Source: a candidate division Zixibacteria bacterium RBG-1
GTDB lineage: Bacteria; Zixibacteria; MSB-5A5; DSPP01; RBG-1
Length of the DNA: 64,000 nucleotides
Assembly (NCBI GenBank): GCA_000447245.1
Contig: AUYT01000001.1
Span: forward strand, 1,234,001-1,298,000
Direction: 5' to 3'
The translations under genes were made by a program, and so were the position numbers. Below the pieces are notes generated by a model. The model did no database searches. It had not been told where the DNA came from and saw nothing but the letters and a program-made list of their open reading frames with translations. Shown here piece by piece: positions 42,310 to 49,546 of this stretch (positions within the stretch are counted from its first letter, which is position 1; each line of letters begins with the position of its first letter).

Positions 42310-43143
42310 ATGAAAATCAAAGGCAAGACAGCAATTGTTAGTGGTGCTTCAAGGGGTGTCGGTAAAGCTGTAGCCCTCAAGCTGGCTAAATATGGCGTTA
42401 ATTTGGCGCTGGTTGCCAGGGAGCGTGATAAGTTAGAAGAAGTGGCTGGTCAAGCGGAAAAATTAGGATCGAAAGTATTAGTTGTTGTATGTGACGTGAC
42501 AGATTCTAACCAAGTAAAATCCGCAGTACAAACCGTTATTCAAGCATTGGGGCCGGTTCATATTTTAGTGAATTCGGCTGGCTTTGGGGTGTGGAAGCCG
42601 TTTTCGGAAATCAGTGACCAGGAGCATCAAAAAATGATGCAGACCAACTATTGGGGTACTTATAACTTTATCAGGGCTATCTTACCGAGTATGCTGGCTA
42701 ATAAGCAGGGTCACATTGTCAATATCTCTTCCGGCACCGGCAAGTTCGCTTTATCGGTAACAAGCGGGTACAGCGCCTCCAAGTTTGCTGTTAGCGGTCT
42801 TTCGGAAGCGTTATATCGGGAGCTGCGATTTACCGGGGTCAAAGTTTCATGTCTTCATCCGGGTTCGATTAAGACTGAATTTTGGAATGAACAAAATACA
42901 CCCCAGAAATATCTCCCTGCCACTATTCGTTTATCCCCTAAAATTTCTCCGGAGAAAGTGGCTCGGGCGGTCTGCTACTGTTTGTGGTTGGGTTTTCCGG
43001 CCTACACCTTTCCGATATTCGTTGCCATTTTAGCGAAGTTAAACGCACTCTGGCTTCGTTTAGGGGATATAATTATGTGGAGGTGGTTTTATCTTGCTTT
43101 AGCTATTCTGATTTTGCTTTTGATTCTGAAGAGAGTTTTGTAG
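42310..43143 (+). CDS. short-chain dehydrogenase/reductase with C-terminal membrane helix
   Basis: 277 aa. Classical SDR: cofactor loop GASRGVG (12-18), CDVTD near 61, NSAG (89-91), catalytic Ser140 area, Tyr154 and Lys158 in YSASK. After residue about 240 come two hydrophobic stretches, the last (YLALAILILLLILKRVL) a probable membrane anchor, so it may act on a lipid or sterol-like substrate; this is inference. Arg15 at the loop suggests NADP. The stop codon TAG belongs to the GTAG of the first REP unit. Confidence 0.9.
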   Translation: MKIKGKTAIVSGASRGVGKAVALKLAKYGVNLALVARERDKLEEVAGQAEKLGSKVLVVVCDVTDSNQVKSAVQTVIQALGPVHILVNSAGFGVWKPFSEISDQEHQKMMQTNYWGTYNFIRAILPSMLANKQGHIVNISSGTGKFALSVTSGYSASKFAVSGLSEALYRELRFTGVKVSCLHPGSIKTEFWNEQNTPQKYLPATIRLSPKISPEKVARAVCYCLWLGFPAYTFPIFVAILAKLNALWLRLGDIIMWRWFYLALAILILLLILKRVL

Positions 43144-43292
43144 CGGGCGGATATAAAATCCGCCCCTACGCGGGAGAGGAAAACGGGCGGAGATGAACTC
43201 CGCCCCTACGGGGATAGGCAAGAAATCGCGTAGGGGTGGAGCTTGTCTCCACCCCTATGAAAGGACGGGCGAAGGTAAACTTCGCCCCTACG
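43140..43292 (+). repeat. REP cluster upstream of the RAYT gene (4 hairpin units)
   Basis: Units: (a) GTAG 43140 plus stem GGGCGGAT (43145-43152/43158-43165), CTAC 43166-43169; (b) stem GGGCGGAG (43185-43192/43198-43205), CTAC; (c) GTAG 43230-43233 plus stem GGGTGGAG (43234-43241/43247-43254); (d) stem GGGCGAAG (43267-43274/43280-43287), CTAC. All stems are 8 bp with 5-nt loops. (c)-(d) are in inverted orientation and make a REPIN. Confidence 0.9.
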
Positions 43293-43314
43293 CGGGCATA
43301 CAAACATTAATCAG

Positions 43315-43770
43315 ATGTATCGACGAAGAAATTCCCTAAGATTAAAAGAGTTTGATTACAAAAAAGAAGGTCCTTATTTTGTAACCATAAGTTGTCGGGA
43401 GAAAGAGTCATTTTTTGAGAATAAACCGTTAAAGCAAATTTTGGTTACAAACATTGAAAAGCTGGAGAATCGCTTCTCAATAACCGTAAATGCCTACGTT
43501 GTTATGCCAAATCATGTTCATCTGATAGTTACTTTACCGGAAAACGACTCTTTTAGTTTGTCCAAAATAATTCAAGTTTTCAAATCTTTGGTAACATATG
43601 ATGCCAGATTGAGGGGAAATAAAAAAAGAATTTGGCAAAGGGGATTTTATGAGCATGTTATTAGAAATGAAAAGGATTTTTTGGAGAAGATGAAGTACAT
43701 TTTGAATAATCCTTTGGCGTTGGAAATTAAGAAACGGGCGGATATAAAATCCGCCCTTACGCGGAGGTAG
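43315..43770 (+). CDS. REP-associated tyrosine transposase (RAYT, TnpA_REP)
   Basis: 151 aa, Y1/HUH single-domain transposase of the REP-associated group. Signatures: GPYFVTISCREK near residue 19, PNHVHLIV with the HUH pair His67-Val-His69 for the metal, and RGFYEHVIRNEKDF with catalytic Tyr112. RAYTs nick and move REP hairpins rather than their own gene in a typical IS. It is embedded between two REP clusters, and its last 15 or so codons and stop lie in a REP hairpin (43735-43762). No SD before ATG 43315. Confidence 0.93.
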   Translation: MYRRRNSLRLKEFDYKKEGPYFVTISCREKESFFENKPLKQILVTNIEKLENRFSITVNAYVVMPNHVHLIVTLPENDSFSLSKIIQVFKSLVTYDARLRGNKKRIWQRGFYEHVIRNEKDFLEKMKYILNNPLALEIKKRADIKSALTRR

Positions 43771-43849
43771 AAGCAAGGAAAGGGTATCGCGTAGGGGAGG
43801 AGCTTGTCTCCTCCCTTGAAGCGGGCGAAGATAAACTTCGCCCCTACGC
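43735..43849 (+). repeat. REP cluster downstream of and overlapping the RAYT gene (3 hairpin units)
   Basis: (e) stem GGGCGGAT (43736-43743/43749-43756) with TTAC; (f) GTAG 43791-43794 plus stem GGGAGGAG (43795-43802/43808-43815); (g) stem GGGCGAAG (43823-43830/43836-43843) and CTAC 43844-43847. (f)-(g) form a REPIN nearly identical to (c)-(d). Confidence 0.9.
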
Positions 43850-43983
43850 GGAGTGGTAAATAGTGATTGACAGGGGGAGGATTTTTGGGTAGATTGGATT
43901 TGTCCCTACGGCACCCTCCGTCTTTGACTTCGGGTATCCCGCAGGGGGATAATGTAAACCTGTTAAAAAGGGGAGTTAAAAAA

Positions 43984-45615
43984 TTGAAAAAATCTGCTAT
44001 GGGATTGGTTGTTATTCTTATTTTTCTTTTGGCTTCGTTTCAGATTGCTTTTTCTCAAAATCCAGATTCGATACCGTTTGCACCAGCGGTAGACTATGCC
44101 GTAGGGAATAATCCAGATGATAATCCGGATTGTATTTTTGTTTCAGATTTAGACGGAGATGGAGATATAGATTTAGCGGTAGCAATGTCTTGGAACGATA
44201 GCATTTCGATTTTAATGAACAACGGCGATGGTACCTTTGCTACCCAAATAAGCTATCCGGCAGGAAGTTATCCCAGAGAAGTCTTTGGATCTGATTTTGA
44301 TAGTGACGGAGATACAGATCTGGCAATAGCGAATTGGTATGGTAATAGTGTTTCAATTTTAAAGAACAATGGAGATGGTACATTTTACGCAAAAGTAGAT
44401 TACGATGCTGGAGTTGCCCCCGTATCAGTTTTTGCTTCCGACCTAGACTTTGACGGGAACCAAGATTTTGTAGTTTCAAAACAGTCAGAAGTCGGAGTTT
44501 TTATGAATAAAGGGGATGCAACTTTTGAGCCAAGAGTTGAATACCCCGCAGGAGGCGTTTCTGTTTATATTTCAGATTTGGACGGGGATGGAGATAGCGA
44601 TTTGGCAGTTAGCAGCACAGGAAGCGACGAGATTTCAATCTTGAGAAACAATGGGGATGGAACTTTCTTTCCGAAAGTGAATTACCTTACAGGTCATGTC
44701 CCAACTTCTATTTTCGTTTGCGATATTGACGGAGATACGGACCAAGATATTATAGTGCCAAATTTTAGCGCTAGCACCATTTCAGTGTTAAAAAATAATG
44801 GTGATGGAACTTTTGCTACAAAAGTCGACTACCCCACAGAGTATTCCGCAGTCAAAATTATTGCTATAGACTTAGACCTGGATGGAGACCAGGATATAAT
44901 AGTATCGCATGAAAACAATCCGATTATCTCGATCTTCAAGAATAATGGTGATGGGACCTTTCCTTCGAGATTGAACTATTCCGTTGGAGCAGGAGGTGTT
45001 ACCCACTGGGTTGTCGCTGCTGATTTGGATGGAGACGGTGATTATGACCTTGCTGCTGCAAATTATTATAACAGCACCGTGTCTGTATTAATGAATTTAT
45101 CTCCGGTCTGCCCTTTGGGATATTCGACTATTCAGTCGTTATCTTCTAAGAATATTAATGAAAATGAATCCCTAACTTTCAAAGTGTCTGTGGTCAAGGG
45201 ATGTACGCAAATTCCTGTTCTCTCTGCCCTCAACCTCCCTCCCAACTCCTCCTTCTTCGACTCCGGCAACGGCTCCGGCGTTTTCACCTTCACCCCCTCC
45301 TACACCCAAAGCGGGACATATTATGTCACTTTTACCGCCTGCGACACAGTCGCCTGCGACAGCGAAACCGTCCAAATCACCGTCAACTGCGGCACAACCA
45401 AAAGAGGCGACCCCAACGGAAACGGGCAAATCACTTTGCCCGACGTGGTCTATTTAGTCAACTATGTCTTCAAAGGAGGACCAGCACCAGTCCCGGAAAA
45501 ATGCGACGGAGATGCCAATAATGATAATCAAGTCGGTCTCATTGATATCATCTATTTAGCCAATTACATCTTCAAAGACAGCCCCCCGCCACAGCCAGCC
45601 ACCTGCTGTTTGTAA
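43984..45615 (+). CDS. secreted FG-GAP/VCBS-repeat protein with C-terminal dockerin-type repeats
   Basis: 543 aa from TTG 43984 (GGGGAG 43970-43975 is 8 nt upstream; a start at 43867 would run through REP DNA). Signal peptide about residues 1-27. Then at least six FG-GAP/VCBS repeats of the form DLDGDGDxDLxVA...NNGDGTF (about 30-360), a beta-sandwich-like segment, and a C-terminal pair of dockerin-like Ca-binding motifs ([20 protein letters not shown], then [21 protein letters not shown]). It is probably a cell-surface or secreted adhesive protein. The last third (45220 on) looks more GC- and C-rich than the rest. Confidence 0.88.
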   Translation: MKKSAMGLVVILIFLLASFQIAFSQNPDSIPFAPAVDYAVGNNPDDNPDCIFVSDLDGDGDIDLAVAMSWNDSISILMNNGDGTFATQISYPAGSYPREVFGSDFDSDGDTDLAIANWYGNSVSILKNNGDGTFYAKVDYDAGVAPVSVFASDLDFDGNQDFVVSKQSEVGVFMNKGDATFEPRVEYPAGGVSVYISDLDGDGDSDLAVSSTGSDEISILRNNGDGTFFPKVNYLTGHVPTSIFVCDIDGDTDQDIIVPNFSASTISVLKNNGDGTFATKVDYPTEYSAVKIIAIDLDLDGDQDIIVSHENNPIISIFKNNGDGTFPSRLNYSVGAGGVTHWVVAADLDGDGDYDLAAANYYNSTVSVLMNLSPVCPLGYSTIQSLSSKNINENESLTFKVSVVKGCTQIPVLSALNLPPNSSFFDSGNGSGVFTFTPSYTQSGTYYVTFTACDTVACDSETVQITVNCGTTKRGDPNGNGQITLPDVVYLVNYVFKGGPAPVPEKCDGDANNDNQVGLIDIIYLANYIFKDSPPPQPATCCL

Positions 45616-45758
45616 CGTCTGTCATCCTGAACCCTTCGCTTTGCTCAGGATAAACTCCGTGAAGAATCTCGTAGTTAAAAGCGAGATTCTTCGCTTCGCT
45701 CAGAATGACAGAGAGAGATGAGATTCTTCGTCCCGATAAATCGGGACTCAGAATGACA
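45616..45758 (+). repeat. dispersed GAGATTCTTCG...CTCAGAATGACA repeats
   Basis: Inverted copy near 45662-45673 (GAAGAATCTCG), a direct copy at 45683-45710 and a second direct copy at 45720-45758 in which CTTCG is replaced by the 16-nt palindrome TCCCGATAAATCGGGA (45731-45746). They lie in the 313-nt gene-free gap 45616-45928, which otherwise has no coding signal. Confidence 0.8.
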
Positions 45759-45769
45759 AATGAGAACTG

Positions 45770-45869
45770 ACCTCTCCCTATTTATGGTGAGCTTGCCGAA
45801 CCGACCTCTCCTCAAAGGAGAGGGAACCAATTCCCTCCCCTCTAAGGGGAGGGCGAGGGTGGGGTCAGT
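45770..45869 (+). repeat. CTCTCC/GGAGAG hairpins including dispersed repeat copy 3
   Basis: GACCTCTCC-TCAAA-GGAGAGG (about 45803-45823), then 45831-45869 (TTCCCTCCCCTCTAAGGGGAGGG and a GGGTGGGGTC tail), matching the units at 41535 and 41821. No gene is seen here. Confidence 0.65.
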
Positions 45870-45928
45870 CTTCCATATGTCACAATTTTTATTGACGTTC
45901 AAGTTTTTTTCATTAAATTATAAATTCT

Positions 45929-47647
45929 ATGAAATGGTCTGAAATATATATACCAACTTTAAGAGAAGACCCGGCTGAAGCTGAAATAGACAGCCACAAG
46001 CTTTTAGTCCGGGCTGGCTATATCCGCAAGCTGGCTGCCGGAATATATAACTATCTTCCCCTGATGCAAAGAGTTCTGCTCAAAATCACCAACATCGTCA
46101 GAGAAGAGATGAACAACGCCGGAGCACAGGAAATTTTGATGCCGGTCTTGCATCCGGCCGAACTCTGGCAGGCCTCCGGACGCTGGGAGATTATGGGGAA
46201 AGAGCAGATGCGGATGAAAGACCGCAACCAGAGAGACTTGGTCTTAGGCGGAACCCACGAAGAAGTAATCACCACATTTCTCAAAGGGGAAATCCGCTCC
46301 TACCGTCAACTCCCTCTAAACCTGTACCAAATCCAGGTAAAATTCCGGGACGAAATCCGGCCCAGATTCGGTCTCCTGCGCGCCAGAGAATTTTATATGA
46401 AAGATGCCTACTCTTTTGATACCGACGAAGAGAGTTTCAAAATCTCCTATCAGAAAATGCTGAACGCCTACAAAAGAGTTTTTGACCGTTGCGGTTTAGA
46501 TACCAAAATGGTGGAATCAGACACCGGCGCCATGGGTGGAAAAGCGGCTCACGAATTTATCGTTTTAGTGGACACCGCCTCCGGCGAATCGGTGGTTTTT
46601 TCCTGCGACAGCTGCAGCTATGCCGCCACAGTGGAAAAAGCAATTTCTCTGGAAGAGAAAATATCCGATGACCATGAAAAAGAAAAACCTCTGAACAAGG
46701 TCTCCACTCCCAATTTAAAAACCGTGGTGGAAATCACCAACTTTTTGAATGTCTCTCCCAAAAAATTAGTCAAAACTTTGCTCTACAAAGCAGATAACCA
46801 GATAATCGCGGCTTTAATCCGGGGAGACCAGGAATTAAACGAGGTCAAATTGAAAAACTTAATCGGGGCTAAGAATTTGGAAATGGCGGATGCCGCGACA
46901 GTAGAAAAAATAACCGGCGCCAAAGTCGGCTTTTCCGGTCCGATCGGTTTGAAAAACCTAAAAATAATCGCCGATTTACAGATTGCCAAGCTGAAAAATG
47001 CTGTCACCGGCGCCAATGAGAATGATTTTCACCTGACCGATGTCAATTTCAAGCGGGATTTCAAAGCCGATCAGATAGCCGATATCCGCAACGTGGTCTC
47101 CGGCGAAACCTGTCCTCACTGCAAAAAAGGGAAACTGACCTCCTCTTACGGGATTGAAGTCGGCAACACATTTATGTTAGGAACCAAATACAGCGAATCC
47201 TTAGGAGCCAAATTTTTAGATAGAGACGGGAATGAAAAACCTTTTGTGATGGGTTCCTACGGCATCGGAATAACCCGGACTGCCCAAGCCGCGGTAGAAA
47301 AATTCAACGATGATAAGGGAATAATCTGGCCCAATGTCATAACCCCTTTTTCAATTGTTATAACTCCCACGGACTGGAATAATGATAAAATAAAAAGTAA
47401 AGCTCTGGAGATTTACGAGCATTTGATAGAACGAAATGTAGCTACCCTTCTGGATGACCGGGATGAAAGACCGGGAGTTAAATTCAATGACGCTGATTTG
47501 ATAGGCATTCCTTTAAGAGTTACCCTGGGACCAAAAAATTTAGAAAAAAACCAGGTCGAAATCCAGATCCGAAAAACCAAAGAAACCATCCACGTTCCCC
47601 CGGCTGAAGCTGTCTCCAAATGCCTGCAGTTGCTGGAGAACTTGTAA
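45929..47647 (+). CDS. proS: proline-tRNA ligase
   Basis: 572 aa, bacterial-type ProRS with the editing insertion. N-terminal class II motifs (GAQEILMPVLHPAELW, RDEIRPRFGLLRAREFYMKDAYSF), an INS editing domain (about residues 240-380) with its CDSC pair, motif 3 (FVMGSYGIGITRTAQAAVEK) and the C-terminal anticodon-binding domain (ATLLDDRDERPGVKF). Charges tRNA-Pro and clears misacylated Ala. The 45.6-45.9 kb repeats separate it from the dockerin protein. Confidence 0.98.
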   Translation: MKWSEIYIPTLREDPAEAEIDSHKLLVRAGYIRKLAAGIYNYLPLMQRVLLKITNIVREEMNNAGAQEILMPVLHPAELWQASGRWEIMGKEQMRMKDRNQRDLVLGGTHEEVITTFLKGEIRSYRQLPLNLYQIQVKFRDEIRPRFGLLRAREFYMKDAYSFDTDEESFKISYQKMLNAYKRVFDRCGLDTKMVESDTGAMGGKAAHEFIVLVDTASGESVVFSCDSCSYAATVEKAISLEEKISDDHEKEKPLNKVSTPNLKTVVEITNFLNVSPKKLVKTLLYKADNQIIAALIRGDQELNEVKLKNLIGAKNLEMADAATVEKITGAKVGFSGPIGLKNLKIIADLQIAKLKNAVTGANENDFHLTDVNFKRDFKADQIADIRNVVSGETCPHCKKGKLTSSYGIEVGNTFMLGTKYSESLGAKFLDRDGNEKPFVMGSYGIGITRTAQAAVEKFNDDKGIIWPNVITPFSIVITPTDWNNDKIKSKALEIYEHLIERNVATLLDDRDERPGVKFNDADLIGIPLRVTLGPKNLEKNQVEIQIRKTKETIHVPPAEAVSKCLQLLENL

Positions 47648-47719
47648 GGCTATAATCCATTGAGATACAAATAATTATCCGGGTATGTGCGTAGTATTAT
47701 GTTAACCTGAAAATTCTTA

Positions 47720-47748
47720 TTGCTTTTTACGGGCTGGCTATTTATATT
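47720..47748 (+). promoter_or_regulatory. possible promoter of the rimP operon
   Basis: TTGCTT (47720-47725), 17-nt spacer, TATATT (47743-47748). Start site near 47755, directly before the hairpin at 47758. Confidence 0.5.
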
Positions 47749-47757
47749 GAAAGGTTC

Positions 47758-47783
47758 AAGAGTGGGCGTTTTCCCACTCTTTT
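47758..47783 (+). promoter_or_regulatory. leader hairpin before rimP-nusA
   Basis: 9-bp stem AAGAGTGGG/CCCACTCTT with loop CGTTTT and a short T run. It is 15 nt before the rimP start. If transcription starts near 47755 it caps the 5' end rather than terminating. Confidence 0.7.
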
Positions 47784-47798
47784 AAGTATTAAAGCAAA

Positions 47799-48248
47799 AT
47801 GTTAAAATTAAAGGAACAGATAGCAGAAGGGGTTGGACCCCTGATAAAAGAAGCTGGTTATGAACTGGTGGAGGTTGAAATCAAAGGAGGAGGGCATAGC
47901 TCCATAGTGAGAATTTTTATCGATAAAGAAAAAGGGGTATCGGTGGAAGATTGCGCCTCAATCAGCAAAAAAGTTTCGGATTACTTGGACACTGAAGACC
48001 TGATACAGTCCCGCTACACCCTGGAAGTTTCCTCGCCCGGTTTGGACCGCCCCCTGACCAGAGCCAATGATTTTAACCGGAAAAAAGGAGAAACAATCAA
48101 ATTGTTTACCAGAGACCCCCAGGATAAAAGAAACGGTTTGCGGGGTAAGATAGCAGATTACAAAGAAGACAGCTTATATTTAGAAACCGAATCCGAAACC
48201 ATTTCCATACCGGCAGAAATGATCTTAAAAGCGCAGTTGTTATTTTAG
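47799..48248 (+). CDS. rimP: ribosome maturation factor RimP
   Basis: 149 aa, typical size. IKGGGHSSIVRIFIDKEKGVSVEDCASISKKVSDYLD and YTLEVSSPGLDRPL are family hallmarks. It promotes 30S subunit maturation. Leader hairpin upstream; nusA follows 10 nt later, the universal order rimP-nusA-infB. Confidence 0.96.
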   Translation: MLKLKEQIAEGVGPLIKEAGYELVEVEIKGGGHSSIVRIFIDKEKGVSVEDCASISKKVSDYLDTEDLIQSRYTLEVSSPGLDRPLTRANDFNRKKGETIKLFTRDPQDKRNGLRGKIADYKEDSLYLETESETISIPAEMILKAQLLF

Positions 48249-48258
48249 GAGTATAAAA

Positions 48259-49545
48259 ATGAATTATGATATTTTAGAAGCCCTAGGGCAGATAACCAAA
48301 GACAAAAATTTAGACCTCAATTACGTGATTGAGACTTTAGAGTCCGGGTTACTGCAAGCCGCCAAAAAGAAATTGGGTGGAGCCGAGAATGTGGCGGTTA
48401 AATTAGACCGCAAGACCGGTGAGATTAAGATGTTTTTGATTAAGAAAGTAGTCAAAAAAGTTGAAGATCCGAAGATTGAAATTTCTCGGGATGAGGCTCA
48501 GGAGATAGCAGAGGAAGCCGAAATAGGAGGGGAAGTCCAAATTCCTCTGCATTTCGAAGATTTCGGCCGGAATGCCATTGCCATGGCCAAGCAGATTTTA
48601 ATCCAGAGAATTCAGGAAGCGGCCCGGGACAAAGTTTTCGAAGAATATAAAGACCGGGTGGGAGAAATTGTTTCCGGAGCCGTGCAGCAGGTAGATAAAG
48701 GGAATATAATCGTAAATTTAGGGAAAGCCGAAGGATTTATGCCGGCCAAAGAACAGATACCCAATGAAAAATTCAGACAGGGAAATCGGATTCGGGCTTA
48801 TATTCTGACCGTGGAAAAATCCAGCAAGGGACCTCAAATAATTCTATCCAGAACCCATCCCGCATTTTTGAGAAGATTATTTGAGCTGGAAGTGCCTGAA
48901 ATTTTCGAAAAAATAATCGAAATAAAAGGGGTAGCCCGTGAGCCGGGTGAAAGAGCCAAAGTGGCCGTCACTTCGGTAGATTCCAGAATAGATCCGGTGG
49001 GTGCCTGTGTGGGAATACGGGGCAGCCGAGTTCAGGGAATAGTCAGAGAATTAAATAACGAAAGAATCGATGTCATCCAGTGGTCTGCCGACCCGGAAAC
49101 TTTTGTCAGCCAGTCACTGGCTCCGGCTAAAATCATTCACATCGACACCAACTCTCAAGACAAAACCATGGATGTCGTGGTGGGGGATGACAAGTTATCC
49201 TTAGCTATTGGCAAAGCCGGTCAAAATGCCCGCTTAGCCAGCAAACTAACCGGTTGGAAAATCAATATTCTGAGTGAAACCGATTATAAGCAAAATAAGA
49301 AGAAAAAACAAGAAGAAGAAGAGACAGCCGTCTCCGAATTGAGCCAGCTCTCCGGAGTGGGAGAAAAATTAGCCGAAAAGATTAAGGAAGCGGGTTATAA
49401 TAGTTTAGCTGACTTAGCCGAAACTACGGTAGAAGATTTAACCCAAATCGAAGGTATCGGAGAGAAGAAAGCCGCCAAGCTAATTGAGCAAGCCAAAGCG
49501 TCACAAGAAGAAGCACAAACAGCTAAAAAAGTAGAGGAAGAATAA
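48259..49545 (+). CDS. nusA: transcription termination/antitermination factor NusA
   Basis: 428 aa. N-terminal RNA polymerase-binding domain (1-125), S1 domain (about 130-200, GEIVSGAVQQVDKGNIIVNLG), two KH domains (VGACVGIRGSRVQGI; LSLAIGKAGQNARLA) and a C-terminal helix-hairpin-helix pair (LSGVGEKLAEKIKEAGY, IEGIGEKKAAKLIEQ). It acts on paused polymerase. SD TTAGGAG before ATG 48259. infB follows at once. Confidence 0.97.
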   Translation: MNYDILEALGQITKDKNLDLNYVIETLESGLLQAAKKKLGGAENVAVKLDRKTGEIKMFLIKKVVKKVEDPKIEISRDEAQEIAEEAEIGGEVQIPLHFEDFGRNAIAMAKQILIQRIQEAARDKVFEEYKDRVGEIVSGAVQQVDKGNIIVNLGKAEGFMPAKEQIPNEKFRQGNRIRAYILTVEKSSKGPQIILSRTHPAFLRRLFELEVPEIFEKIIEIKGVAREPGERAKVAVTSVDSRIDPVGACVGIRGSRVQGIVRELNNERIDVIQWSADPETFVSQSLAPAKIIHIDTNSQDKTMDVVVGDDKLSLAIGKAGQNARLASKLTGWKINILSETDYKQNKKKKQEEEETAVSELSQLSGVGEKLAEKIKEAGYNSLADLAETTVEDLTQIEGIGEKKAAKLIEQAKASQEEAQTAKKVEEE

Positions 49546-49546
49546 A

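Noticed and set aside
43140-43292. CRISPR array
   Set aside because: Units alternate orientation and vary in stem sequence, with unequal spacing; no constant direct repeat or cas gene.
43867-43983. Longer start of the FG-GAP gene
   Set aside because: It would begin beside REP DNA, lacks an SD and displaces the signal peptide; TTG 43984 has GGGGAG 8 nt upstream.
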